Source: JBCCTX01 sp964652565
GTDB taxonomy: Bacteria > Bacteroidota > Bacteroidia > J057
Assembly: GCA_964652565.1 (NCBI GenBank)
Contig: CAZZEC010000078.1
Span: forward strand, 1-27,737
Length of the DNA stretch: 27,737 nucleotides
Direction of reading: 5' to 3'
Shown here piece after piece: positions 8,347 to 17,500 of the stretch (within the stretch, counting starts at the first letter, position 1; every line of letters starts with the position of its first letter). The position numbers and the translations under genes are program-made. Below the pieces are notes generated by a model that saw only the letters and a list, made by a program, of their open reading frames with translations, was not told where the DNA came from and did no database searches.

Positions 8347-9440
8347 ACAATGATAGACTCTAATTCGTGAACGCTGATTTTCTCTCTCTTTCCTTTAACT
8401 TCGATTGGTTCCCAGGCTCTTGCCTTTATTAGATGTTTGACTTTTTGGAATACCCGATCGCTAATTAAAATGGAGTTAGAAACATCTTTAGTGAGACTTT
8501 CAATTCTCTTTCCGGTATTTACTGTATCCCCTGTGAGTGAGTAGGACATTTTATCTTCAGATCCCAGATTACCTGCCACTACTTCGCCACTATTGATCCC
8601 AATACCCATTTGAATAGATTGTCCCATTTTTGTTTCATATTTTTCGTTGAGCTCCTCCAATCTCTTCATCATTTCAAATGCGCAAAGGACTGCATTGCGC
8701 TCATTTTCGATTGAGACTACAGGTACTCCAAAAGCTGCAAATATTTCATCCCCTACGAACTGGTTTACCATACCATTATGCCTTTTGATCACCTCTGTCA
8801 TTATGGCATAGTAATCATTGAGAAATGCGACGATCTCCTTAGGAGAAAGTTGTTCACTCATAGGTGTAAAGCCCCTAATGTCACAAAAGAGAACGGTAGC
8901 TTCTCTAAGTTCGCCTTCGAAAATTACATTTCCATCCTCATTTTCGGATTCTGAGATTTGTGTAACAATGGTCTCAGGAACATACTTTTTAAAGTATTTA
9001 AGAATACGTTCCTGTTGGGCAACTTTGTTTTGAAGAGAAATGAGTAGGTCTTTATTTTTTTGCTGTAGACAATAGAGTTGCCGTGCATTTTCAATAGCCA
9101 TCCTGAGTTCTGTCTCATTCCATGGCTTAGTTATATACCGAAATACTCTCCCATTGTTGATAGCATCAATGATAGCCTCCACATCGCTAAATCCAGTAAG
9201 AATCATTCGTATGGCATCTGGATATTCTGAGCGAATTTTTTCCAGGAATTGTACACCTGTCATTTCGGGCATGCGTTGGTCGCTAATTATGAGATGTACA
9301 TCACTTTTCCGAACGATTTCTATACCTTCGGAGCCACTAGTAGCTGTTAGTACTTTGTAATCTCTACGAAATGTCGCTTTGAAAGAAACCAGATTTTGCG
9401 CCTCATCATCTACATAGAGAATACAGAAATCTTTTTTCAT
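8343..9440 (-). CDS. Response regulator fused to class III adenylate cyclase
   Basis: A 365-residue cytoplasmic signalling protein. Residues about 5-120 are a receiver domain with the acidic pair Asp11/Asp12, phosphoacceptor Asp54 in SDQRMP, Thr82 and Lys105 in TKPW. A helical linker (about 120-160) leads to a class III nucleotidyl cyclase domain (about 178-360). All key cyclase residues appear intact: metal-binding Asp187 (FCDIRGFT) and Asp231 (VGDEIFAAFG), the adenine-selecting pair Lys297 and Asp305 (EDKMSYSLTGDTVN), and the transition-state Asn308 and Arg312. It should therefore make cAMP from ATP under control of phosphorylation by a histidine kinase not present here. It is the first gene of a two-gene leftward operon with the aminotransferase. 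Adenylate rather than guanylate specificity is inferred from the Lys/Asp pair. Confidence 0.92.
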   Translation of the reverse strand: MKKDFCILYVDDEAQNLVSFKATFRRDYKVLTATSGSEGIEIVRKSDVHLIISDQRMPEMTGVQFLEKIRSEYPDAIRMILTGFSDVEAIIDAINNGRVFRYITKPWNETELRMAIENARQLYCLQQKNKDLLISLQNKVAQQERILKYFKKYVPETIVTQISESENEDGNVIFEGELREATVLFCDIRGFTPMSEQLSPKEIVAFLNDYYAIMTEVIKRHNGMVNQFVGDEIFAAFGVPVVSIENERNAVLCAFEMMKRLEELNEKYETKMGQSIQMGIGINSGEVVAGNLGSEDKMSYSLTGDTVNTGKRIESLTKDVSNSILISDRVFQKVKHLIKARAWEPIEVKGKREKISVHELESIIV

Positions 9441-9523
9441 ATATTATTGTAGAGGTAGGTAAATAAACGAGTACTTTTAATTGTTAAAACTAAACTAAAT
9501 ACGCAAGAAGTACAACAGGGTTT

Positions 9524-10669
9524 ATGACACTAACATGTAGTTATTGGGAGGAAAAATACTTTTTAAATGAATCGGATGTTCTGATTATAGGTGCAGGAAT
9601 TACAGGGCTGCAATGTGCTATTGCATTAAAAATTCAACGACCTGAGTGGCAAATCGTTGTTGCAGATCGTTACCCATTTCCCAGAGGAGCCAGCGTGAGA
9701 AATGCTGGATTTGCTTGCATAGGTAGTATGACAGAGATATTGGATGATATGCAATCTATGAGTGAAGATCAGGTATGGAGCACTGTACAGAAAAGATGGA
9801 AAGGATTGGAGCTACTCATCAGTAAATCAGGTAAAGCTGCCATAGATTTTCAATCTGTAGGAGGTTATGAGATATTTACTGCAAATGATCAATTCAACTA
9901 TCTACGATGTGTAGACCACCTCCATGAATTTAATAATAACATGTATGAAATTACAGGGATCAGAAATGTATTTGAATTAGCCAATCATCACATTGGGGAA
10001 ATGGCTTTTTCCAATATCAGATACATGATTAAGAATACCGTAGAGGGGCAGTTAAATCCGGGAAAAATGATGAAAGAATTACTGAGAAAAGCTCAGATGC
10101 TGGGAATAAGGACGTGGTTTGGGGTAAATGTAGAAAAGTGGGTAAAAGTTGATCAAAAGTTAAATGTAACGGTAGACAAAGGCTGGGTATGCACATTTAA
10201 TGCGATTGTGGTAGCTACAAATGGATTTACCAGGAAACTGATTCCTCACATAGATATTACTCCGGCCAGAAATCAGGTGTTGGTGAGTCGCCCTATTCCT
10301 TCGCTTCCCTTGTCAGGAACTTTTCACTATAATAGAGGATATGTATATTTTCGGATGATCGATCAACGATTACTGATTGGAGGGGGTAGGAATTTGGCTA
10401 TTGAGGAAGAACAAACAGAAGAAGATGGATTGAATGAAAAAATCCTTTCATATTTGAAATCCTTTAGTCAAACACACATAGTCCCCTATGAACAGTTGGA
10501 GTGGGAATATAGTTGGAGCGGTATCCTTGGAGTAGGGCAGAAGACTCCATTGCTCGAATGGATCGAACCTGGAGTACTGCTATGTGCAAGATTAGGAGGT
10601 ATGGGCATAGCTATTGGAACTCAATTGGGTATGGATGCGGCAAGAAAAATCGAACAGTATCTAAGTTAA
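9524..10669 (+). CDS. FAD-dependent oxidoreductase, DAO family
   Basis: A 381-residue flavoprotein of the D-amino-acid oxidase (DAO) family, cytoplasmic, with no signal peptide. The dinucleotide-binding motif is GAGITG (23-28) inside VLIIGAGITGLQCAIAL. The block RGASVRNAGFACIGS following the first strand pair resembles the region in gamma-glutamylputrescine oxidase (PuuB)-like enzymes. The C-terminal segment has SWSGILGVGQKTPLLE and a glycine-rich GGMGIAIGTQLG end that contacts the flavin in this family. It probably oxidises an amine or amino acid, but the substrate cannot be read from the sequence and no polyamine genes surround it. A weak promoter candidate is TACTTTTA at 9472-9479. Its stop codon overlaps that of smpB on the other strand (10666-10669). 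Confidence 0.82.
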   Translation: MTLTCSYWEEKYFLNESDVLIIGAGITGLQCAIALKIQRPEWQIVVADRYPFPRGASVRNAGFACIGSMTEILDDMQSMSEDQVWSTVQKRWKGLELLISKSGKAAIDFQSVGGYEIFTANDQFNYLRCVDHLHEFNNNMYEITGIRNVFELANHHIGEMAFSNIRYMIKNTVEGQLNPGKMMKELLRKAQMLGIRTWFGVNVEKWVKVDQKLNVTVDKGWVCTFNAIVVATNGFTRKLIPHIDITPARNQVLVSRPIPSLPLSGTFHYNRGYVYFRMIDQRLLIGGGRNLAIEEEQTEEDGLNEKILSYLKSFSQTHIVPYEQLEWEYSWSGILGVGQKTPLLEWIEPGVLLCARLGGMGIAIGTQLGMDAARKIEQYLS

Positions 10670-11133
10670 TTAAAATTTTTCATAGCTCTACTCAGTTCGC
10701 GTTTACTACTTTTTTCTTTGATATCCTGACGTTTATCGTAGAGTTTTTTACCTTTGGCAACAGCGATGTTCATCTTAGCAAAATTGCGATCATTGAAATA
10801 TATTTTGAGGGGAATGAGCGTGAGACCTTGTTCTTCCAGTTGTTTCTTAATCTTCCTTATTTCCCTTTTTTTCAACAATAATTTGCGTTCTCTGATGGGA
10901 TCGTGATTGTTGTAGCCTCCCTTTTCATATTCAAGAATGTTCATATTTTTAATAAATATCTCATCATCTTGAATATAGCAGTAAGCCTCCTGTAGGCTTG
11001 CTTTCCCCGCTCGAAGAGATTTTACTTCTGTTCCAGTCAAGACCAGTCCCGCTGAAAAAGTTTCCAGGAGGTGATATTCAAACTTGGCCTTTCTGTTTGT
11101 AATAACCGTACTATTTCTTCCTTTCTCTGCCAT
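10666..11133 (-). CDS. smpB: SsrA-binding protein SmpB
   Basis: SmpB binds the tRNA-like part of tmRNA and delivers it to stalled ribosomes for trans-translation. The 155-residue length is normal. Recognisable blocks are NRKAKFEYHLLETFSAGLVL, GTEVKSLRAGKASL, NHDPIRERKLLL, the lysine-rich helix with LTLIPLKIYF and the KGKKLYDKRQDIKE segment, followed by a basic C-terminal tail that enters the mRNA channel. The ATG at 11133 gives the standard N-terminus. It is tail to tail with the FAD oxidoreductase, the two stops overlapping. The tmRNA gene (ssrA) is not in this window. A perfect TAnnTTTG box at 11163-11170 on the minus strand suggests its own promoter. Confidence 0.97.
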   Translation of the reverse strand: MAEKGRNSTVITNRKAKFEYHLLETFSAGLVLTGTEVKSLRAGKASLQEAYCYIQDDEIFIKNMNILEYEKGGYNNHDPIRERKLLLKKREIRKIKKQLEEQGLTLIPLKIYFNDRNFAKMNIAVAKGKKLYDKRQDIKEKSSKRELSRAMKNFN

Positions 11134-11162
11134 ATATCCTGCTAATCCTTCGTTTTAATCTT

Positions 11163-11170
11163 CAAAACTA
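11163..11170 (-). promoter_or_regulatory. -7 box (TAGTTTTG) of smpB
   Basis: The minus strand reads TAGTTTTG, identical to the guaA -7 box, 29 bases before the smpB start codon. No clear -33 TTG is visible at the usual spacing, so the call is tentative. Confidence 0.35.
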
Positions 11171-11187
11171 ATAAGTTTTTTGATCAG

Positions 11188-11215
11188 TTTGTAAAAAAAT
11201 GCAATTATACTTTTC
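11188..11215 (+). promoter_or_regulatory. Candidate promoter of the TPR-like gene
   Basis: TTTG (11188-11191) and TACTTTTC (11208-11215, one mismatch to TAnnTTTG) are separated by 16 bases and lie about 50 bases before the ATG at 11264. The arrangement is nearly identical to the candidate at 27673-27700. Confidence 0.4.
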
Positions 11216-11263
11216 CCAAGTATGTTTTACGTATTTATTAGCAACATGTGATAAAGCAAGTGT

Positions 11264-12475
11264 ATGAGAATTTATCTTTTATGTATATATCTAGGGGTAT
11301 TAGGGTTTGGAACTCATTACTCGCGCGCGCAAGTATTTGATGATCAGTATTTTAGAAAAAAAGCATACGTAGGCATTGCGTACACCTACAATATGGAATT
11401 TGAACGCGCACATGACATTTTTCGCGCGTTGAGGTACGAATACAGTGATCATCCGGCTCCTCATTTTCTGATGTCACTTAACCGTTGGTGGGAAACTTAC
11501 GTCGCTTCAGGCATGAAGAAATACCACGAGTTTATTGCTAACCATCTGGATACTGCGATTGTACTGAATGAAGCGTTGGCCGATCTCCCAAATTATAAAC
11601 TGGAATATCATTTCTTCCAATACATGAATTATGCATTTAAAGCCAGGTATCATACATTACGAAAGGAATGGTGGAAAGCAGCTATGGCTGGCAAAAATGC
11701 CTTTCCATATCTCAAAAAGGGATTTGATTTCAGGGAAGAGAGTCCGGAATTTTACTTCGGTTCAGGTATATACCATTATTATGCTGAAGATTATCCACAA
11801 ACACACCCCATTATCCAGCCCCTGATGATCTTTTTTCCCAAGGGTAGTATTTCATTGGGGATTGAAGAATTAAGTGTAGCAGCATCCACGCCTAATTTTG
11901 CACAGTTTGAAGCCATGTTTTATTTGGGGGATATTTACTTAAAGCAAGAAAAATTCCGTCTGGGGTTTGAGTTATATCAAACACTAAGCAAGAAGTTTCC
12001 AGAGAATACCTGGTTCCAAATGGAATATGGGAGAGCCCTGTATACATATGGTATGAGCACTGAAGCTTATGAAGTTCTCAAACCCATGATGCATAGATAT
12101 GAGAATATTCCTGGACATAAAGCGCGTAACATTATTACCTCAGAGTCCCGTTACACGACCTATTTAATGAGCCGCACCTATCTATGGGCTGGATTGGCGT
12201 TAATGGAGAAAGATCTTAGTTTATCACATAAAATCTTAAAGAAAGCAGAACTCATGGCTCAACTGGCATCTTTGGATAAAGATGATGAATATCTGCCGGC
12301 GATCTCATACGCACTAGGTATTACCTATGATAGGCTTAAGCAACGAGAAAAGGCTAAAGAAAACTATCGCAAAGTACTGACCTATAGTCAAAATCATCCC
12401 TACAAAGATCGGGCACAAAATTGCCTGAAAGAAACGTGTAACCAGATAGACATACCCATCCTGGGAGAATTTTAA
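11264..12475 (+). CDS. Exported TPR-like repeat protein
   Basis: A 403-residue protein with an N-terminal signal peptide (hydrophobic stretch LCIYLGVLGFG, likely cleaved near SRAQ), so it is periplasmic or surface-exposed. The rest is helical with TPR-like units: FERAHDIFRALRYEYSDHPAPHFLM near the N-terminus, FRLGFELYQTLSKKFPENTWF in the middle and KENYRKVLTYSQNHPYKDRAQ near the end. Such solenoids bind partner proteins; no catalytic motif is visible. It stands alone in its direction between smpB and the DUF3467 gene, with which its stop overlaps by four bases. It cannot be tied to a pathway. Repeat assignment is by eye; gene reality is well supported by length, signal peptide and compact boundaries. 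Confidence 0.75.
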   Translation: MRIYLLCIYLGVLGFGTHYSRAQVFDDQYFRKKAYVGIAYTYNMEFERAHDIFRALRYEYSDHPAPHFLMSLNRWWETYVASGMKKYHEFIANHLDTAIVLNEALADLPNYKLEYHFFQYMNYAFKARYHTLRKEWWKAAMAGKNAFPYLKKGFDFREESPEFYFGSGIYHYYAEDYPQTHPIIQPLMIFFPKGSISLGIEELSVAASTPNFAQFEAMFYLGDIYLKQEKFRLGFELYQTLSKKFPENTWFQMEYGRALYTYGMSTEAYEVLKPMMHRYENIPGHKARNIITSESRYTTYLMSRTYLWAGLALMEKDLSLSHKILKKAELMAQLASLDKDDEYLPAISYALGITYDRLKQREKAKENYRKVLTYSQNHPYKDRAQNCLKETCNQIDIPILGEF

Positions 12476-12786
12476 GCAATACCTGTAGGACCTCCAAAGT
12501 TAGGGGGAAGACTGATCTCTGATTCACCCAGTATAATGTCTCCGTTATTCTGTTCAAATTTTTGAACATTATCACTTAAAGCTTTAAGTAACCGTTTTGC
12601 ATGCTGAGGTGTCATAATAATACGAGATCTTACTTCAGCTTTAGGAGTTCCAGGAAGCACCTGAACAAAATCCAGCACAAACTCTGTTTGGGAATGAGAA
12701 ATAATAGCCAGGTTACAATATGCTCCTCTTGCTGTTTCTGGAGTAATCTCTATATTAATTTGTTTTTTCTTAGAATTATCTGACAT
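12472..12786 (-). CDS. DUF3467 domain protein
   Basis: A small 104-residue soluble protein matching the DUF3467 family, whose function is not known. Typical features are the early YCNLAIISHSQTEFVLDFVQVLPG segment, then RIIMTPQHAKRLLKALSDNVQKFE. The protein covers essentially the whole family domain plus a short lysine-rich N-terminus and a glycine/proline-rich tail. It overlaps tail to tail with the TPR-like gene and is divergent from rmlB, with 130 bases between the start codons. No membrane or signal segment is visible. The family identification is from recall of the conserved core. Confidence 0.85.
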   Translation of the reverse strand: MSDNSKKKQINIEITPETARGAYCNLAIISHSQTEFVLDFVQVLPGTPKAEVRSRIIMTPQHAKRLLKALSDNVQKFEQNNGDIILGESEISLPPNFGGPTGIA

Positions 12787-12824
12787 GGTAATTTTTTATT
12801 TCATTTATTGAAATATATAGCTAA

Positions 12825-12845
12825 TTTGCATTTGATATATGCAAA
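12825..12845. repeat. Inverted heptamer TTTGCAT/ATGCAAA upstream of rmlB
   Basis: TTTGCAT (12825-12831) and ATGCAAA (12839-12845) form a 7-base dyad with a 7-base spacer in the region between the DUF3467 gene and rmlB. The same heptamer pair, in the opposite arrangement, occurs at 14354-14370 upstream of the SusC-like gene. It may be an operator; this is inference. Confidence 0.3.
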
Positions 12846-12855
12846 GAAAACAATG

Positions 12856-12888
12856 GGTTGAATTAGTCGTAATATTAGAAATTCAACC
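12856..12888 (+). promoter_or_regulatory. Leader hairpin before rmlB
   Basis: GGTTGAATT (12856-12864) and AATTCAACC (12880-12888) pair perfectly over nine bases around a 15-base loop, ending 28 bases before the rmlB ATG. No T-run follows, so it is more likely a leader structure or protein-binding dyad than a terminator. Confidence 0.4.
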
Positions 12889-12916
12889 GTATGAAGCAAA
12901 AATAACAACTAGATAC

Positions 12917-13981
12917 ATGAATTCCAGAACAATTTTAATTACAGGGGGAGCAGGATTTATTGGTTCCCATCTTGTTCGACACTTTGTAAATACCTATCCC
13001 AGTTATCAAATCATCAATCTAGATAAACTGACCTATGCCGGAAATCTGGAAAATCTTGCAGACATTGAACAGGCTACCAACTATCAATTTGAAAAGGGTG
13101 ATATCTGTGATAACGAAAGACTAGAGCAACTGTTCCAAGCGTATGCTTTTGATGGGGTCATTCATCTAGCTGCTGAAAGCCATGTAGACAGAAGTATTCT
13201 CAATCCTATGGAATTTGTGCGGACAAATGTCATAGGTACAGTTTCGCTCCTCAATACTGCCAGGCATTTTTGGAGGGATCGCGATGACGTATTGTTTTAC
13301 CATGTTTCTACGGATGAAGTGTATGGTTCGCTAGAACCTGGAGCATATTTTTGGGAAGATACTCCCTATGATCCACAAAGCCCATATTCGGCTTCCAAGG
13401 CGAGTTCTGATCATTTTGTCAGAGCTTATGGAAATACCTATCATCTCCCTTATGTGATTAGCAACTGTTCCAATAATTATGGTCCTTACCAATTTCCAGA
13501 AAAGCTCCTACCATTATTTATTTCCAATATTGTCGCAGAGAAACCTCTACCTGTGTATGGGAAAGGGGAAAATGTGCGCGACTGGCTGTGGGTGTACGAT
13601 CATTGTGCGGCTATAGATGTTATTTTTCATCAGGGAAAAATAGGGGAAACATATAATATAGGAGGTAGGAATGAATGGAAAAATATAGATCTAGTCAAAT
13701 TGATGTGTGATCTGGTTGATGAAAAATTGGGAAGAACCCAGGGGAGCGCACAATCTTTAATCACATTTGTCAAAGATCGTGCTGGGCATGATATGCGCTA
13801 TGCCATAGATCCTACGAAGTTGGAAACAGAGTTGGGGTGGGCACCTTCTCTTACTTTTGAAGAAGGCTTATCAAAAACCATAGATTGGTATTTGGAGCAT
13901 ACAGGATGGGTCAAACGCGTACAATCTGGCGCCTATCAGGATTATTATGATATTCAATACGGTGAGAGATTGGGGTCTTAA
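12917..13981 (+). CDS. rmlB: dTDP-glucose 4,6-dehydratase
   Basis: RmlB (RfbB) converts dTDP-glucose to dTDP-4-keto-6-deoxyglucose, the second step toward dTDP-rhamnose and other deoxysugars of the cell surface. The 354 residues show the Rossmann NAD motif GGAGFIG (10-16), LDKLTYAGNLENL, the catalytic Thr132-Asp133-Glu134 in STDEVYG, Tyr157 and Lys161 in YSASK, and NNYGPYQFPEKLLP, all typical of the extended SDR dehydratases. The start is the ATG at 12917, because GxxGxxG then falls at the usual position; an in-frame ATG at 12839 would add 26 unrelated residues across a 9-base-pair hairpin. No rmlA, rmlC or rmlD lies nearby, so the rest of the pathway must be encoded elsewhere. Confidence 0.95.
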   Translation: MNSRTILITGGAGFIGSHLVRHFVNTYPSYQIINLDKLTYAGNLENLADIEQATNYQFEKGDICDNERLEQLFQAYAFDGVIHLAAESHVDRSILNPMEFVRTNVIGTVSLLNTARHFWRDRDDVLFYHVSTDEVYGSLEPGAYFWEDTPYDPQSPYSASKASSDHFVRAYGNTYHLPYVISNCSNNYGPYQFPEKLLPLFISNIVAEKPLPVYGKGENVRDWLWVYDHCAAIDVIFHQGKIGETYNIGGRNEWKNIDLVKLMCDLVDEKLGRTQGSAQSLITFVKDRAGHDMRYAIDPTKLETELGWAPSLTFEEGLSKTIDWYLEHTGWVKRVQSGAYQDYYDIQYGERLGS

Positions 13982-14315
13982 ATTCCAATGTCAAAACATC
14001 GAATGAATATCAAGTACATATTATTGTCCATCCACGTATTTCTTAGTATGTGCTTTCGTAAATTGTTTAATAAAGAGCAGAAAATCATCCACATAATATC
14101 CAAATGATTTTTCTCATATCCTATTTAGCAGTTTTTAGGGTAAAAAGTTATCTCTTATTGTTTGGGATTTAGATTTTTTTTCTAATTTCATAAAAGACAT
14201 ATGTTTTAATTAATAACATATTATTTATTAATACGAAAATTATCGTTAAATTAGAATTAGGATTTAACTAGTTCCTATTAAGATTTGACTATGCGGACTA
14301 CTACTACTACTTGCA

Positions 14316-14340
14316 TTACAGAAGCTTCTGTTTTCTGTAA
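14316..14340. promoter_or_regulatory. Two overlapping dyads upstream of the SusC-like gene
   Basis: ACAGAAGCTTCTGT (14318-14331) is a perfect 14-base palindrome. TTACAGAA (14316-14323) also pairs with TTCTGTAA (14333-14340). Sharing the left arm means the two hairpins exclude each other in RNA; in DNA they could be overlapping binding sites. Confidence 0.4.
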
Positions 14341-14352
14341 GGAACATCAACT

Positions 14353-14371
14353 GATGCAAAATATTTGCATC
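14353..14371. promoter_or_regulatory. Inverted repeat GATGCAAA-N3-TTTGCATC
   Basis: Eight-base arms (14353-14360 and 14364-14371) flank the spacer ATA. The spacing and near-perfect symmetry fit an operator for a dimeric regulator. A further TTGCAT lies upstream at 14311-14316. Confidence 0.4.
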
Positions 14372-14488
14372 CCTCATCCTTTTCTTTTCCTTTCATATAT
14401 CCCATTAAATAAAATTATTACCAGACGCTCAACTGATACCTGAGAATCTGTTTGGTCCGTGTATGCAGATCTAATTGACAAGAAGTGG

Positions 14489-14507
14489 ATGTTTCTAAAA
14501 GAAACAT
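14489..14507 (+). promoter_or_regulatory. Hairpin in the leader of the SusC-like gene
   Basis: ATGTTTC (14489-14495) and GAAACAT (14501-14507) form a 7-base-pair stem with loop TAAAA, 30 bases before the ATG at 14538. Confidence 0.35.
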
Positions 14508-14537
14508 AGACCTATAAAACAGAATGTGTCAAAACAA

Positions 14538-17500
14538 ATGAATCAACACAAATTTACTATTACTAATCAACATTTCATTATGAGAAGAAGTATTTTACTT
14601 GCTTTATTTCTTGCTGGATGTGTGGTCTCTATGTGGGCCCAGACACAGGTGAGTGGTAAAGTAACTAACTCTGAGAGTGGAGAAGCGCTCTCTGGGGTAA
14701 GTGTAATCATTCAAGGTACCACACAAGGTACCTTTACAGATGCAGAGGGAAACTTTTCAGTTGATGCGCCAGCTGACGGATCACTGACTTTTTCCTATCT
14801 AGGTTATAGTCCTCAAACGGTTGAGATCAATGGAAGAACTACAGTAAATGTAGGTCTTGTTGTTTCCGATCTTACCTTGGATGAGGTTGTAGTAACAGCT
14901 TTTGGTGTGGAGCGCGATAAGCGTGCCCTTCAGTACTCCGTACAAGAGGTAGAAGGTGAAAGCTTTACAGAGGCAAGAGAAATTAACATTGTTAATTCAC
15001 TTGCTGGTAAGGTAGCAGGGGTAAATGTAAGTAACTTGAGTACGGGTCCCGCGGGATCAAGTCGTATCGTTATTCGCGGTAACGTATCACTTACTGGTAA
15101 TAACCAACCCTTGTACATTGTAGATGGTATTCCTATTGACAACTCATCCTTTGGACAAGCAGGTATGTGGGGAGGATACGATTCTGGGGATGGAACTTCC
15201 AGTATTAATCCCGATGATATAGAAACCATTTCTGTATTGAAAGGAGCAAACGCAGCTGCTTTATATGGATCTCGTGCATCTAATGGTGTGATTCTTATCA
15301 CAACGAAAAGTGGTAAAGGTGGTCAGGGACTAGGAATTGAATTCAACTCTAACTTCGTATTTGAAGAGGTGATCAACAACTTCGACTTCCAGGATCAGTA
15401 TGGTCAGGGTAGAAATGGAGAAAAGCCACTGGATGCACAAGATGCATGGGGCTTGGGTAACGGAAGTAACTGGGGAGCTAGATTAGATGGTAGCTTAGTA
15501 CCTCAGTTCGATGGAGTAGCTCGTCCTTATACGTATCAGGCAGATGATAACGTTGATCGATTTTTTGATATAGGAACTACCTGGACGAACACCTTAGGTT
15601 TATCAGGTGGTAGTGAAGATCATAGAGTGAGACTCAATATTTCTAATTTGGAAAATAAAGGGACCATTCCTAATTCAGCGTATACGAGAAGAAATGCGAG
15701 TTTATCTTACAATGGTAAGTTTGCCGATAGGTTGACAATTACCTCTAAAATTCTCTATTCAAATGAAGACGCTGATAACCGTCCACGTATTGCTGACTCA
15801 CCAGGTAATGCGATCAATGCATTGTTCTCACTTCCTCACAACTATAATGTTGACGATTTAAGAGGAGATCCTGATAAGCTTGGAGCAGTACCAGAAGGTG
15901 TTGAAACGGTAGATATGAAGTCTCCTGGAGAAGAGTTACAGATTTCTAACAACTTGTGGAATGCAAATCCCTGGTGGGCTGCGCATCAATTTGATATTGA
16001 TGATGTGACAGACCGTGTAATTACGTCCAATGTTTTAAGATTTGACATTACAGATTTCTTGTACATACAGGGACGTGCAGGTATGGACTGGTTTACGCGT
16101 AGAGAAACCGTAGTTACTCCTTATGGAACTGGTTATAACCGTCAGGGAGGTATAAACGAGAGAGAGAGAAGAGTACGTGAGATTAACCTTGAAGGTATTT
16201 TAGGGTTCTCTGATACATATGGAGATATTTCTGTTGATGCCTTTGTAGGAGGTAACCAGATGGTACGGAGCAATGAAACACTTTCATTGAATGGTAATAA
16301 TTTCAATATCCCTTTCTTCCATCAAATTTCTAATGCAGCGAATCAGACGGTGGGATATGGAATTAATGAAGAAGGAATCAACTCTATATTCGGTTCAGTA
16401 AATGTTGGATATAAAAACTACTTATACTTAACGGGTACCGCGCGTCAGGACTGGTTCTCAACGTTGAACCCGGATGATAATAGCATTCTGTATCCATCTG
16501 TAGGGGGTAGCTTTGTGTTTTCTGAATTACTGGGAATTACTTCTGGACCATTTACCTTTGGTAAAGTTCGTGCATCCTGGGCTCAGGTAGGGGGTGATAC
16601 AGACCCATACCAACTGCTTCTTACTTATGGATTGGGTCAGGGACACTTGGGTATACCTAACGCAAGTATCCAGCAGGGAAATATTCCTAATGCGTTGTTG
16701 AGACCACTTACTTCTACAGAATTTGAAGTAGGGGTAGAATTGAAGTTCTTCAACAATCGATTGGGATTAGATCTTACCTATTACGATCAGAAAACTACGG
16801 ATGATATTCTATCTGCTACCATCTCTAATACATCTGGATTTAATGGTACTACGGTGAATATTGGAGAAATGAGTAACAGAGGAATAGAGTTATTATTGAC
16901 TGCGAGACCTATCCAGACTCAGGACTTCACATGGGACATAACGTTAAATGGTTCATATAATGATAACCAGGTTGAATCGTTATCGGAAGGTATTGATGAG
17001 TTAAGGGTTGCAGGTGGACTAGGTGAGCCTCGTACACGTTGGGCATTTATCTTTAATGTTGTGGGAGAACAATTTGGTACGATCAAAGGATTTCCACAGG
17101 AGACGATTAATGGTCAGCCTGTATACAACAGAGAAAGTGGTCAGCCCGTTCAATCTTCAGAGACAGTTGTCCTGGGTAACGGTGTACATAGATACAATGG
17201 AGGTATCACAAATGCATTTAACTGGAAAGGAATCTATGCGGATATTCTTGTAGACTTTAAGGCAGGTGGTGATATTTATTCAGGTACCAATGTACGTTTG
17301 GTTTCTTCTGGTTTCCACAGAATGACCGTTGAAGGGCTAGTAGACGAAGCCGCAGGAGTAGTCGCTACCAGTCGTGAAGATGTAACTGTAACGGGAGTTG
17401 ATCAGGATGGTGAACCATTCTCAAGAAGCTTAGAAGCGGATGAGATTCCAGGATTCTGGGGAGCATATTCTAGTTTATCCGACAAATTTATATATGATGC

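Larger units (their letters stand above)
13982..14525. other. 544-base intergenic region before the SusC-like gene
   Basis: No plausible gene is seen on either strand. The region is very AT-rich on the left (13982-14290) and holds three dyad structures on the right, listed separately: 14316-14340, 14353-14371 and 14489-14507. A short (ACT)n tract lies at 14297-14310. I see no perfect TAnnTTTG box; TATGTTTT at 14200-14207 is the nearest. No clear terminator for rmlB is visible. The length and structure suggest a long regulated leader for the SusC/SusD operon. Confidence 0.5.

Noticed and set aside
12839..12916. 26-residue N-terminal extension of RmlB
   Set aside because: The Rossmann motif would be displaced, and the segment contains a 9-base-pair hairpin typical of non-coding leader.
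14297..14310. Short ACT repeat as a CRISPR or phase-variation tract
   Set aside because: It is only about four units, lies in non-coding DNA, and has no spacer structure.
14930..15301. 123-codon open frame antisense to the SusC-like gene
   Set aside because: It is a shadow of the plug-domain coding region; no start signal or domain is visible.
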